A stretch of 64,000 nt of DNA from Cyclina sinensis (lineage: Eukaryota > Mollusca > Bivalvia > Venerida > Veneridae), in the NCBI GenBank assembly GCA_012932295.1, contig JAAONU010000002.1:19561770-19625769 (forward strand), written 5' to 3'. The notes beneath the pieces were generated by a model, which did not search any database, had not been told where the DNA came from, and was given only the letters and a program-made list of their open reading frames with translations. Positions within the stretch are counted from its first letter, which is position 1, and every line of letters starts with the position of its first letter. Shown piece after piece: positions 37,316-50,166 of the stretch. The position numbers and the translations under genes were made by a program.

Positions 37316-39432
37316 ACAAGAGGGCCATGATGGCCCTGGATCCCTCACCTGAGTACTTTGGCTGTAGGTTTGCTGTTAAGCAGTATTTCATTTTTTAACT
37401 GAAAATATATAAGTGCCTACAAACCAAATATGTAAAATATCAGTCAATAAATAAAGGCTCTATGACAGAAAGTAGAAATATCTATTATAAGCTATGGTGG
37501 CTATGACCTTGACCCAGTGACCTCAAACCACACCTATGGGAAGAGGTCCATGCAAGGAACCTATATATTGAATATCAATGATATTGGTCTATAAATGAAG
37601 GCTTTATGAGGTACAATAGATAAATCTATTTTTAGACTCTGTGACCTTTAACCTAATCTAATAATTTGGAAAAGCTTGATAAAGCTTGCTTCATGCCAAA
37701 TTTTAAAATTCTAGGCCTTGTGGTTTCAGACAAGAAGATTTTTAAAGATTTCCTTTTTTACATATTAAGGGCCCCCGGGGTGGGGCAAATTTTGACCCCA
37801 GGGCCAACATTTAAACAATATTACTAAAGGTTCTTTACACAAAACTCAACACCAAATATCTAAGGTCTACACCTATTTGTTTTGGAGAAAAATTATTTTT
37901 CATGTTTTTCCTATATAAATCTATGTAAACCAAGAGAACCTTTGGGCGTAGCCAATTTTGACCCAGGGAAAATATTTTGAACAAACTTGGTAGACATCCA
38001 CTAGACAATGCTACATACCAAATATCTAAGCTGTAGGCATTGAGGTTTCCAGTAAGAAGATTTTTAAAGATTGCCTTTTTCACATATTAAGGGCCCCCGG
38101 GGCAGGGCCAATTTTGACCCCAGGGCCAACATATAAACAATACTGGTAAAGGTTCTCTACACAATACTCCACACCAAATATCTAAGGTCTAGTCCTATTA
38201 GTTTTGGAGAAAAATGATTTATTATGTTTTTCCTATATAACTATATGTAAACGAAGAGAACCCTGGGCCTGGCCAATTTTGACCCAGGGGACATAATTTG
38301 AACAAACTTGGTAGACATCCACTACACAATGCTACATACCAAATATCAAAGCTGTAGGCATTGTGGTTTCTAAGAACAGATTTTTAAAGATTTCCTTTTT
38401 TACATATTAAGGGCCCCCGGGGCGGGGCCAATTTTGACCCCAGGGCCAACATATACACAATACTGGTAAAGGTTCTCAACACAATACTCCACACCAAATA
38501 TCTAAGGTCTAGTCCTATTAGTTTTGGAGAAAAATGATTTTTCATGTTTTTCCTATGTAACTATATGTAAACCAAGAGAACCTTGGGGCGTGGCAATTTT
38601 GACCCAGGGGACATAATTTGAACAAACTTGGTAGACATCCACTACACAATGCTACATACCAAATATCAAAGCTGTAGGCATTGTGGTTTCTGAGAAGAAG
38701 ATTTTTAAAGATTTCCTTTTTTACATATTAAGGGCCCCCGGGGCGGGGCCAATTTTGACCCCAGGGCCAACATATAAACAATACTGGTAAAGGTTCTCTA
38801 CACAATACTCCACACCAAATATCTAAGGTCTAGTCCTATTAGTTTTGAAGAAAAATGATTTTTCATGTTTTTCCTATATAACTATATGTAAACCAAGACA
38901 ACCCTGGGGCGTGGCCATTTTTGACCCAGGGGACATAATTTGAACAAACTTGGTAGACATCCACTAGACAATGCTACATACCAAATATCTTAGCTGTAGG
39001 CATTGTGGTTTCTGAGAAGAAGATTTTCAAGTTTTCCCTATATAACTCTATGTAAAATCAACTGACCCGTGGGGCGGGGTCAGTTTTGACCCCAGGGACA
39101 TACTTTGAACAAACTTGGTAGAAGTCCACTAGATGATGCTTCATACCAAATATCAAAGCTCCAGGCCTTGTGGTTTTAGACAAGAAGATTTTCAAAGTTT
39201 TTCCTTTAAGTTGCCATAGCAACCAGAGTTCTTGATGGAATTGAATTCTTTGAACAACTTTGGTAGAGCTTCATGCAAGGAACATCCCAGGCAAGTTTCA
39301 TTTAATTTGGCTCTTTGGTTTCAGAGGAGATGTCATTTGAATGAAAAGTTGACGATGGACGGACGTCGGACGACGGACAAAGACTGATCAGAAAAGCTCA
39401 CCCTGAGCACTTTGTGCTCAGATGAGCTAAAA
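37316..39432 (+). mobile_element. Complete A1 element with the 320-bp higher-order repeat
   Basis: Intact left end (37316) and right end (CTCAGATGAGCTAAAAA, one change from consensus). The dimeric monomer order seen at 17202-20284 recurs with a period of about 320 bp (landmarks 38108, 38428, 38749). Confidence 0.88.
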
Positions 39433-39983
39433 AGGTGGTATATATTCCAACAGCAACCAGAGTTCTGAATTGTACCATTTAATTTTGAGGAATTTGAAAA
39501 GGCTGATTATTGAGGAAGGAACATTCCTGTAAAGTTTGGTTTAGGAAGAGATGTTGTTTGAAGGAAAATATTCACGACGGATGACAGACTACAACAGACT
39601 ATCACCTTGCCTAACAGCTCACCCTTCAGCACTTCCTGCTTATTCGAGCTAAAGACTGAATGGCAACATATTTTTCATCAGCTATTTCATAGTTTCATAT
39701 CTCAAAATACTCACCATTATTGCTCACAAGTGAAGTTGTGGGTCTTAAGCATTAGCACAACGTGTTTGTAAAACTTGTGTTTTGTCTCTAAGACTGCCTA
39801 AGTTAGTTTCATGAAAGTCAATCTCATGCGGTGATATTCACTGAGGATTTTTGGGCCTGGACTGATTACCATCAGTATTAAAGGGTGTGGAAAAACTGTG
39901 AGATTTGAATCTATGTAATATTTTACATAAATGAAATGAGCAATATAGAGAATTCTTGAATGCAGATTTACAAAACAACAAAC
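39433..39983. other. A-like right-end remnant then intron
   Basis: A decayed A tail ends near 39655 (CTCACCCTTCAGCACTTCC, then CGAGCTAAAG). The rest is plain intron up to the exon at 39984. Confidence 0.5.
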
Positions 39984-40140
39984 CTGCTTGCATCTTGACC
40001 ATGATTCCCACTCACTGACAACACACTCTCCAACACAAGGTGAGTAACAAGGACGCTGATCAATTGGTTTTTGGTAATGTGAGCACATTCTTTCATCCAG
40101 TACTTCATTGGTGTAACTGTCTACTGCATATTCTTCACAC
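39984..40140 (-). CDS. THSD7-like thrombospondin type-1 protein, exon (second seen)
   Basis: A 157-nt exon: one base completes the codon split from the exon at 50039-50166, followed by 52 codons ending in phase 0. The acceptor is actaatttcag|G and the donor CAG|GTTTGT. The peptide begins CEEYAVDSYTNEVLDERMC, passes through the CYSPC motif typical of the end of a TSP1 repeat, and opens the next repeat with CVVSEWESWSRC, which contains a WxxW C-mannosylation-type pair. The upstream exon ends S-V-R, so the joined residues read SVRCEE, the usual TSP1 core (R-x-V-x-C). The following exon starts PCADP, keeping frame. The exon sits alone between element-filled introns of about 3.2 kb (3' side) and 9.9 kb (5' side). 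Confidence 0.88.
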
Positions 40141-41406
40141 CTGAAATTAGTCATGAAATTTCAATCAATATAATTTAACAGAAACTCCTGCTAGTCTTGA
40201 TTGGCATACTAGAGATCAAGAAACAAAATGCACTGCAGATTATTTAAGTAGTAAATTGTATTGTTTGAAATAAGACTTTCCAACTAATAAACAGTCTTAA
40301 TAAGAGCTCCGCTGAGCGGCACCAACACTCGTCTGTTTTACATGTCGACAATGGGGGCCTTAGTTATAGTTTTTGTGCACTACTCCTGAAGGAGGTCTAT
40401 ATATCTCTGATGTTGCAAGATGTTGATATTGTTCATATTGATACCTTTAATCATTCAACTTAATAAGCAATTGTGACAAAAATAGTAACTTAAAAAGGGA
40501 CATAACTCCAAAAATATAGCTTTCAGACTAATGCCCCTTGTGTTACAACTGCCTCTTGTCATGATAAGCAAGCACTCCAAGTTTTATATTGATACCTTTG
40601 ATAGTTTTGAAATTATTCAACTTAATAAGCAATTTTGACAAAAACTGTAAGTTAAAAAGGGACATAACTCCAAAAATATAGCTTTCAGACTAATGCCCCT
40701 TGTGTTACAACTGCCTCTTGTCATGATAAGCAAGCACTCCAAGTTTCATATTGATACCTTTGATAGTTTTGAAATCATTCAACTTAATAAGCAATTTTGC
40801 CAAAAAATGTAAGTTAAAAAGGGACATAACTCCAAAAATATAGCTTTCAGAATAATGCCCCTTGTGTTACTACTGCCTCTTGTCATGATAAACAAGCACT
40901 CCAAGTTTCATATTGATATCTTTGATAGTTTTGAAAATCATTGAACTAAATAAGTAATATTGACAAAAATTGTAAGTTAAAAAGGGACATAACTCCAAAA
41001 ATATAGCTTTCAGAATAATGCCCCTTGTGTTACAAATGCCTCTTGTCATGATAAGCAAGCACTCCAAGTTTCATATTGATATCTTTGATAGTTTTAAAAT
41101 CAATCAACTTAATAAGCAATTTTGACAAAAATTGTAAGTTAAAAAGGGACATAACTCCAAAAATATAGCTTTCAGAATAATTCGCCTTGTGTTACAACTG
41201 CCTTTTGTCATGATAAACAAGCACTCTAAGTTTTATATTGATACCTTTGATAGTTTTGAAATCATTCAACTTAATAAGCAATTTTGCCAAAAATTGTAAG
41301 TTAAAAAGGGACATTACTCCAAAAATATAGCTTTCAGAATAATGCCCCTTCTGTTACAACTGCCTCTTGTCATGATAAGCAAAGCACTCCAAGTTTCATA
41401 TTGATA

Positions 41407-42218
41407 CTGTGAAATCATTAATATTCGTGGGGGATTAATTTTCGTGGATTTCGTGGTTCAAGTAACCCACGCACGAAATCAAGTCCCGACAAACAAATTG
41501 TGCCCAAAATAATGTTTAGTATGCCCAATTAGTCAATAGCACCAAAAAAGGTGTGATACGTGGTTCGTAGTTGGTACATCGTCCGTAGACAAGTTGTGTG
41601 CTTACCTGCCATTTTTTAGTACTTCATTCAATGAATCAACGATAAACATCGGTATGAATCGGATACTAAGCCGAGTGATGAGTTTTTTTCAGGTGTGTAC
41701 CCGTATTTTGTTTGTTTACTACATGCATCCAAACTAAAAGTAGAAATTGTAGTGACGTAGCGTCACGTGTCTGTCAAACGCACTATACTGCAGATGCTAT
41801 TTGCATTTATAGTCCCTGAATTTAAAGTTTATTTTTACATTATCAAAGACGGAAGACCGAGAGGTCTATGGCACTTTTTTAACACACCTTAAATCTTAAC
41901 AATGAAAACGATGCGCAACATATTACGAAGTATAATTGACACTTGTTAATTGAGAAGACCGATCGGTAGGTTAATTACCATAGTAACGACTCTTCGGTTG
42001 TTTGGTCAAGTGGAAACACGTTAACTTGCACGCGTCAACAATTTCATAGCATATTGTTTGTAAGGTTTGCTTTCACCTACTGTTGAAATCAACGAATTTT
42101 CGGCCCCGTATTTTTTTTTTACCTGGCAATTGAATTCCACGAATTAACGACCCCACGAAATTGCCTTCTGCTGACAAACCACGAAATTTTATGCCCTCGA
42201 ATTTAAATGATTTCACAG
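41407..42218. mobile_element. 812-bp TIR element, TA target
   Basis: Ends CTGTGAAATCATT and AATGATTTCACAG, with weaker similarity continuing through TTCGTGG/CCACGAA. TA flanks both sides (41405-41406, 42219-42220), and removing one copy restores the monomer tgatatctttgatag. No transposase frame; probably a non-autonomous mariner/pogo-like element. Confidence 0.85.
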
Positions 42219-43929
42219 TATCTTTGATAGTTTTGAAATCATTCAACTTAATAAGCAATATTGACAAAAATTCTAAGATAAAAAGGGACATAACTCCAAA
42301 AATATAGCTTTCAGAATAATGCCCCTTGTGTTACAAATGCCTCTTGTCATGATAAGCAAGCACTTCAAGTTTCGTATTGATATCTTCGATAGTTTTGAAA
42401 TCATTCAACTAAATAAGCAATTTTGACAAAAATTGTCAGTTAAAAAGGGACATAACTCCAAAAATATAGCTTTCAGAATAATTCGCCTTGTGTTACAACT
42501 GCCTCTTGTCATGATAAACAAGCACTCCAAGTTTTATATTGATACCTTTAATAGTTTTGAAATCATTCAACTTAATAAGCAATTTTGCCAAAAACTGTAG
42601 GTTCATTGCCATAACTCCAAAAATATAGCTTTCAGAATAATGCCCCTTGTGTTACAACTGCCTCTTGTCATGATAAGCAAGCACTCCAAGTTTCATATTG
42701 ATATCTATGATAGTTTTGAAATCATTCAACTTAATAAGCAATTTTGACAAAAAATGTAAGTTAAAAAGGGACATTTCTCCAAAAATATAGCTTTCAGAAT
42801 AATGCCCCTTGTGTTACAACTGCCCCTTGTCATGATAAGCAAGCACTCCAAGTTTCATATTGATATCTATGATAGTTTTGAAATCATTCAACTTAATAAG
42901 CAATTTTGACAAAAATTGAAAGTTAAAAAGGGACATAACTCCAAAAATATAGCTTTCAGACTAATGGCCCTTCTGTTACAACTGCCTCTTGTCATGATAA
43001 ACAAGCACTCCAAGTTTTATATTGATACCTTTGATAGTTTTGAAATCATTGAACTAAATAAGCAATTTTGCCAAAAATTGTAAGTTAAAAAGGGACATAA
43101 CTCCAAAAATATAGCTTTCAGAATAATGCCCCTTGTGTTACAACTGCCTCTTGTCATGATAAGCAAAGCACTCCAAGTTTTATATTAATATCTTTGAAAG
43201 TTTTGAAATCATTCAACTTAATAAGCAATTTTGCCAAAAATTGTAAGTTAAAAAGGGACATTACTCCAAAAACATAGCTTTCAGAATAATTCGCCTTGTG
43301 TTACAACTGCCTCTTGTCATGATAAGCAAGCACTCCAAGTTTCATATTGACATCTTTGATAGTTTTGAAATCATTCAACTTAATAAGCAATTTTGACAAA
43401 AATTGTAAGTTAACAAGAGGGCCAATAGCCCTAAAGCGCTCACCTGGGTGCAAAGATGAAAGATATTTTTATGAATATTATGATGCAAATCACAGAAATG
43501 GAACGATGCAATTTCATTGCCATAGCTCCAAAAACAGAAAGTAGGTCAGTAGGTCAAAATATAGGTCATGAGATGACATTTTTAAAATCTGAACGAAAAG
43601 CTGTACATGCAGTCCAAATTTCATTGCCATAGCTTTAAAACAAAAAAAGTAGGTCAGTAGGTCAAAAATATAGGTCATGCTATGCCGTTTTTGATATGGG
43701 AACAAAAAACTGTACACATGGTCCAAATTTCATTGCCATAGCTCCAAAAACAAAAAGTAGGTCAGTAGGTCAAAAATATAGGTCATGCGATGACATTTTT
43801 GAAATCCAAACGAAAAACCGTGCTCACTGTCCAAATTTCATTGCTGTAGCTATAAAACACTAGATGGGTGTTCAGTGGAACACTTGTGTCGCCCTTGGGT
43901 ACTCTGTTAGAATAACTAAAAATGTAAAC

Positions 43930-44097
43930 AAAAGCCTGCTGGGGTTGAGGGTGGATGGGGAGTCAAGTATCTATGTATTAAAATTTAAAAAAAAAAAAAA
44001 AAAAAAAATTGGGCCAGGGGGGGGGGGGGGGGGGGTGACTGGTTGGGAGGGGGGGGGGGGTTGAGGTCGGGGGGGGGAATAAAGTGCGTATGTTTTA

Positions 44098-44136
<39 letters not shown>

Positions 44137-44400
44137 GGCCCCGGGGGGTAGGGGGGATGACTGGTGGGGAGGGGGGTTTGTGGGGGGGGGGGAGAATAAA
44201 GTGCATATGTTTTAAAATAAAAAAAATAAAAAAATTGGGCCCGGGGGGTGGGGGGTGGGGTGACTGGTTTGGGGAGGGGGGTTGAGGTAGGATGGGAAGT
44301 AAAGTACCTATGTTTTAAAATTTAAAAAAAAAAAAATTGGGGCCCGGGGGGGTGGGTGGGGGAGTGACTGGTTGGGGGGGGGGCGGATTCCCATGCAGAG
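43930..44400 (+). repeat. A-tract/G-tract minisatellite, first block
   Basis: Units of about 100-120 bp: agtacctatgtttaaaa, an A run of 9-30, TTGGGCCC, then long G runs and tgactggttggg. Open frames through it are low-complexity artefacts. G-run lengths may be unreliable in any assembly. Confidence 0.9.
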
Positions 44401-44838
44401 GGGACAGTGGGGGGGAGTACTTACCCATCTCATGTCAGTTAATATTTTATTTCTAGGCTTAAGAAGTTTTTTTTCCTATATATAAGTTTAAGCAAAATAA
44501 AGTGACCCCCGGGGTGGGGCTAACTGTGACCCCAGGGACATGGGTACCAACAATCTTTGCAGGGATCTTGCTGGTGATCAAGTATTCCAAGTTTGAATGG
44601 AATATCCTTGACACTTTTTGAGACATGGACATAAAGAAAAAGGTTAACCAAGAAATTTTAACTTGAAAAAGGGGCATAACATTGCAAAAAAAAATTTGAG
44701 GGTTATCTGCCCTTGAGAAATGGTGTTGTCTTAAGTGATACAATTGTAAGCATTACAACTGGAAAGTATGATGAAGAAACATTAAGAAATGGCATAGTTA
44801 TAGCCAATGTTAAGTTTTCATGACAAAATCCAAGTACA

Positions 44839-46353
44839 ACTGGATGGGTGTTCAGTGGAACACTTGTGTCGCCCTTGGGTACTCTGTTAGAATAACTAAA
44901 AAGGTAAACAAGAGGAGGGCGGACTGGTTTGTGGATCGGATGGGGAGTCATGTACCTATGTATTATAAAAAAAAAAAAAAATTGGGCCCGGGGGGGGGGG
45001 GGGTTGAGGGTGGATGGGAAGTCAAGTACCTATGTATTAAAATTTAAAAAAAAAAAAAGGCCCCGGGGGGGGGGGGGGGGGTTTGAGGGTGGATGGGGAG
45101 TCAAGTACCTATGTATTTAAAAAAAAAAAAAAAGGGCTGGGCCCGGGTGGGGGGGTGACTGGTTGGGGGGGGCGGGGTGACTGGTTGGGGGGGGGGGTTG
45201 AGGGTGGATGGGGAGTCAAGTACCTATGTATTTAAAAAAAAAAAAAAAAAAAAAATTTGGGCTGGGCCCGGGGGGGGGGGGGGGGGCGGGATGACTGGTT
45301 GGGGGGGGGGGTTTGAGGGGGGATGGGGAGTCAAGTACCTATGTATTTAAAAAAAAAAAAAAAAAAAAAAAATTGGGCCGGGCCTGGGGGCGCGGTGACT
45401 GGGGGGGGGGCGCGGTGACTGGGTGGGGGGGGGGGGGGTTTAAGATAGGGTGGGGAGTAAAGTACCTATGTTTTAAAATTAAAAAAAAAAAAATTGGGCC
45501 CGGGGGGAAGGGGTGACTGGTTGGGGGGGGGTCCCCATGCAGAGGGGACGGTGAGGGGGGGAGGGGGGGAGTACTTACCCATCTCATGTCAGTTAATATT
45601 TTATTTATAGGCTTAAGAAGTTTTTTTCCTATATATAAGTATAAGCAAAATCAAGTGACCCCTGGGGGTGGGGCTAACTGTGACCCCAGGGACATGGGTA
45701 CCAACAATTAGCAGGGGTCTTGCTGGTGATCAAGTATTCCAAGTTTGAATGGAATATCCTTGACACTTTTTGAGACATGGACATAAAGAAAAAGGTTAAC
45801 CAAGAAATTTTATCTTGAAAAAGGGGCATAACATTGCAAAAATAAATTTGAGGGTTATCAGCCCTTGAGAAATGGTGTTGTCTTAAGTGATACAATTGTT
45901 AGCATTACAACTGGAAAGTTTGATGAAGAAACATTAAGAAATGGCATAGTTATAGCCAATGTTAAGTTTTCATGACAAAATCCAAGTACAAAAAGGGGCA
46001 TAACTCTGTCAATTGATATCTTGACCTACACATTTTGGCATCATCACGACCCTGTAGTCATAAGCAATATAATTTGGAAGTTTGTTGTTGAAATGTTAAA
46101 AAATGGCAAAGTTATTCCCAACGTTAAGTTTTCACAAAATCCATGTATAAAAAGGGGCATAACTCTGTCAAATGTGACCTTGACCTAGAAATTTTGGCAT
46201 CAACCTGACCCTGTTGTCATAAGCAATACAATTTGAAAGTTTGATAAGATAATGTTTAGAAATGGCAAAGTTATAGCCAACGTTAAGTTTTCGTGACGGA
46301 CCGACGGACAAAGCGATCCCTATGTATCACCTTTTCTTCGAAGGGCGACACAA
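44839..46353 (+). mobile_element. E-type element nested inside another E, same orientation
   Basis: Palindrome GTGTTCAGTGGAACAC and TTGTGTCGCCCTT (44864-44876) at the left; AAGGGCGACACAA (46341-46353) at the right. The outer copy's unit (tccaagtacaa then aaaaggggcataactctg) is split exactly around it. It carries its own A/G minisatellite at 44930-45570. Confidence 0.85.
44930..45570 (+). repeat. A-tract/G-tract minisatellite, second block
   Basis: About six units of the same design inside the nested E copy, with G runs up to about 18 and A runs up to about 24. Confidence 0.9.
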
Positions 46354-48174
46354 AAAGGGGCATAACTCTGTCAATTGTGACCTTGACCTATACATTTTGG
46401 CATCATCATGACCCTGTTGTCGTAAGCAATATAATTTGGAAGTTTGATGTTGAAATGTTAAAAAATGGCAAAGTCATTCGCAACGTTAAGTTTTCATGAC
46501 AAAATCCATGTATAAAAAGGGGCATAACTCTGTCAAATGTGACCTTGACCTAGAAATTTTGGCATCAACCTGACCCTGTTGTCATAAGCAATACAATTTG
46601 AAAGTTTGATAAGATAATGTTTAGAAATGGCAAAGTTATAGCCAACGTTAAGTTTTCGTGACGGACCGACGGACAAAGCGATCCCTATGTATCACATTTT
46701 CTTCGAAAGGGCGACACAAAAAAAGTAGGTCAGTAGGTCAAAAATATAGGTCAAGGAATGTTTTTAAAAATCATCTTGAAAAACTTTAAATGGTCCAAAT
46801 TTTATTGCTATAGCGAAAAAACTTTAAAAAAAAAAGAGAAAAAAAATTTTGGGGTGGGGGGGGTGGGTTGGGGGAAGTGGGGATGACCCAACTGTAGTCA
46901 CAGTGCATACTACCAAATATCTAAGCTCCAGGCCTTACAGTTAGTGACAAGAAGATTTTTAAAGTTTTTTGCTATATAACTCTATGTAAAACATGTGACC
47001 CCTTGGGCTGGGCCAGTTTTGACCCAGGGGCAATGATCTGAACAATCTTGGTAGAGGTCTACTAGACAATGCTCAACACCAAATATCTAAGCTCCATGCC
47101 TTGTAGTTTCTTACAAGAAGATTTTTAAAGTTTTCCCTATATAACTCTATGTAAATCAAGTTAGCCCTGGGTGGGGTCAGTTCTGACCCAAGGGTCATAA
47201 TTTGAACAATCTTTGTAGAGGTCCACTAGATGAAGCCACAAACCAAATATTTAAGCTCCAACCTTGCAGTTTCTGACAAGAAGATTTTTAAAGAATTTAC
47301 TATATAACTCTATGTAAAACATGTGACCCTTTGGGCGGAGCCAATTTTGACCAAGGGCCATGATTTGAACAACCTTGGTAGAGGTCCACTAGACAACGCT
47401 CAACACCAAATATCTAAGCTCCATGGCTTGAGGTTTCTGACAAGAAGATTTTTAAAGTTTTCCCTATATAACTCTATGTAAATCAAGTGACCCCCAGGGC
47501 AGGGCCAGTTCTGACCCCAGGGTCATAATTTGAATAATCTTGGTAGAGGTTCACTAGATGATGCTACATACCAAATATCTAAGCTCCAGGCCTTATGGTT
47601 TCAGACAAGAGGATTTTCAAAGTTTTTCCCTTAAGTTGCCATAGCAACCAGAGTTCTGCATGGAATTGAATTCTTTGAACAACTTTGGAAGAGCTTCATG
47701 CAAGGAACATCCCATGCAAGTTTGCTTGAATTTGGTCCAGTGGTTTCAGAGGAGATGTTGTTTGAATGAAATTGTTGACGCCTCTTGATGCACGACAGAG
47801 ATTGGGGTATGACAAAAGCTCACTCTGGCACTGTGTGCCAGGTGAGCCAGAAAGGTACATAACTCCAAAAATAAAGCTTTCAGAATAATGCCTCTTGTGT
47901 TACAACTGCCTCTTGTCATGATAAGCAAGCACTCCAAGTTTTATATCGATACCTTTGATAGTTCTGAAATCATTCAACTTAATAAGCAATTTTGCCAAAA
48001 ATTGTAAGTTAAAAAGGGACATTACTCCAAAAATATAGCTTTAAGAATAATGCCCCTTGTGTTGCAACTGCCTCTTGTCATGATATGCAAAGCACTCCAA
48101 GTTTCATATTGATATCTTTGGTAGTTTTGAAATCATTCAACTTAATAAGCAATGTTGACAAAAATTGTTAGTAA

Positions 48175-49627
48175 ACAAGAGGGCCATGATGGCCCTGGAT
48201 CACTCACCTGAGTACTTAGGTTTGCTGTTAAGCAGTATTTCATTTTTTAATTGAAAATATGTAAGTGCCTACAAACAAAATATGTAAAATATCAGTCAAT
48301 AAATAAAGGCTCTATGACAGAAAGTAGAAATATCTATTATAAGCTATACCCATGGGTAGAGGTCCATGCAAGGAACCTCTATACTGAATATCAAAGATAT
48401 TGGTCTATAAATGAAGGCTCTATGAGGTACAGTAGATAAATCTACTTTTAGCCTCCGTGACCTTTAACCTAATCCAATAATTTGAAAAAGCTTGATAAAG
48501 CTTGCTTCATGCCAAATTTTTAAATTTCTATGTCTTGTGGTTTCAGACAAGAAGATTTTTAAAGATTTTCTTCTATATTGTTATTTCAAACTTGTGACCC
48601 CTCGGGCGGGGCCAATAGTGACCCTAGGGACATTTTTCTAACAAACTTGGTAGAGGTCCACTAGACAATGCTACACACCAAATATCTAAGCTCTATAACT
48701 TACGGTTTCTGACAAGAAGATTTTTTTAGATTTTCTTATATAACTCTATGTAAAACTAGTGGCCCCTGGGGCGGGGCCATTTTTGACCCAGAGGCCAGGA
48801 TTTGAACAAACTTCGTAGAGGTCCACTAGACAATGCTTCACACCAAATATCTAAGCTCTATAACTTACGGTTTCTGACAAGAAGATTTTTTAAGATTTTC
48901 CTATATAACTCTGTGTAAAACTAGTGGCCCCTGGGGCGGGGTCATTTTTGACCCAGAGGCCAGGATTTGAACAAACTTGGTAGAGGTCCACTAGACAATG
49001 CTACACACCAAATATCTAAGCTCTATAACTTACGGTTTCTGACAAGAAGATTTTTTTAAGATTTTCCTATATAACTCTATGTAAAACAAGTGACCCTCGG
49101 GGCGGGGCCATTTTTGACCCAGAGGCCATGATTTGAACAAACTTGGTAGAGGTCCACTAGACAATGCTACATAACAAATATCTTAACTCTAGGCCTTCTT
49201 GTTTCTGACAAGAAGATTTTTTAGTTTTTCCTATATAACTCTATGTAAAATCAACTGACCCCTGGGGTGGGGTCAGTTTTGTCCCCAGGGACATAATTTG
49301 AACAAACTTGGTAGAGGTCCACTAGATGATGCTTCATACCAAATATCAAAGCTCCAGGCCTTGTGGTTTAGGAGAAGAAGATTTTTTTCCAACTTATAAA
49401 ATCTATTTTTAGCTCCAGTGAACCAGAAATGCAATGGATCAGAACCATTTGAACAATCTTGGTAGAGCTTCATGCAAGGAACATCCCAGGCAAGTTTCAT
49501 TAAATTTGCCCCATTGGTTTCAGAGGAGATGTCGTTTGAATGAAAAGTTGACGACGGACGGACGGACGACGGACAAAGACCGATCAGAAAAGCTCACCCT
49601 GAGCACTTTGTGCTCAGGTGAGCTAAA
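48175..49627 (+). mobile_element. Complete A1 element inside D
   Basis: Left end ACAAG plus AGGGCCATGATGGCCCT; A1 monomers of about 175 bp (three very alike at 48640-49130); a GGACGGACGACGGAC spacer; and the intact right hairpin GAGCAC/GTGCTCAGGTGAGC, then TAAAA. Confidence 0.9.
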
Positions 49628-50038
49628 AATGGGTATAACTCCAAAAATATAGCTTTCAGAATAATTCGCCTTGTGTTACAAATGCCTCATGTCATGATAA
49701 GCAAGCATTCAAAATTTCATATTGATACTTCTTAAATTGTTTGAGTAATTGGCTACATTAAAGTTTTTGCATGATGACAACAACCATGACAACAATGATG
49801 CAGCGACCATAATAGCTCGACTTTTTCTTTGAAACAGATGAGCGAACTAGAAACCAAAGGGTATAGCAAAACAAATGCTTTAATTGCATGACCAAAGTTA
49901 GTGAGGCTTGACCAGTTTACACAACATTTTAACTTGGATTCAGAGACAACTACTCTATCAGCTTTTTTCTGAACCTTGACTCTTTGTCTGTTACAGTTTG
50001 AAGTACATAAGCTTACCCTACACTTCTAGTAAGCTTAC

Positions 50039-50166
50039 CGCACACTTCTAGACTGTGATCCATTCCCGCATATTGCACCAGGATGTACTGGCAGACATGG
50101 GTTCCACTTATAGGTATGCCATTGGTTCCTAAGACAGTCTGTCTGACATAAACGAACTTGAATTTC
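50039..50166 (-). CDS. THSD7-like thrombospondin type-1 protein, exon (first seen)
   Basis: A 128-nt exon, 42 codons plus two bases of a split codon. It is flanked by a pyrimidine-rich acceptor (attttttatgttgaag) and a donor (GTGCG|GTAAGC). The peptide has IQVRLCQTDC (end of a TSP1 repeat), then WHTYKWNPC (tryptophans of the next repeat) and CGNGSQSRSV, the strand that carries the conserved arginines in TSP1 domains. The two leftover bases join the first G of the exon at 40140 to give arginine followed by cysteine, so the splice is in frame. Earlier exons of the gene should lie at higher coordinates; none was recognised between 50167 and 64000. Expected role is cell-surface or matrix adhesion or signalling; that is family knowledge. 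Confidence 0.83.

Larger units (their letters stand above)
43859..46719 (+). mobile_element. E-type element, outer copy
   Basis: The left end has the palindrome GTGTTCAGTGGAACAC, then TTGTGTCGCCCTT. The right end has the exact inverse AAGGGCGACACAA at 46707-46719. It contains the A-run/G-run minisatellite (43930-44400) and units with ggggcataactctgtc. It is interrupted by a second E copy at 44839-46353. Confidence 0.85.
43413..47850 (+). mobile_element. F/A1 composite element carrying nested E elements
   Basis: Left end ACAAGAGGGCCAATAGCCCT, then F units (AGTAGGTCAGTAGGTCA, about 105-113 bp). E elements occupy 43859-46719. F resumes at 46720, then A1 monomers 46900-47640, and a right end with GGCACTGTGTGCCAGGTGAGC. 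Confidence 0.75.
40299..49850 (+). mobile_element. D-type element with a 163-bp array, heavily interrupted
   Basis: Left end AATAAGAGCTCCGCTGAGCG, then CTCGTCTGTTTTA. The right end at about 49800-49850 contains the approximate inverse (TGAAACAGATGAG, then CGAACTAG). The monomer period is 162-163 bp (GGGACATAACTCC at about 40495, 40657, 40820, 40983, 41146). The array breaks at 41407-42218, 43413-47850 and 48175-49627 and resumes in frame of the monomer each time. It fills most of the intron between the exons at 40140 and 50039. Confidence 0.75.

Noticed and set aside
40299..43412. Regular 163-bp spacing considered as a CRISPR-like array
   Set aside because: Whole monomers are repeated with no unique spacers, in animal intron DNA; it is a minisatellite in a mobile element.
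43985..45587. Proline-, glycine- and lysine/phenylalanine-rich frames
   Set aside because: Products of A-run and G-run low-complexity sequence.
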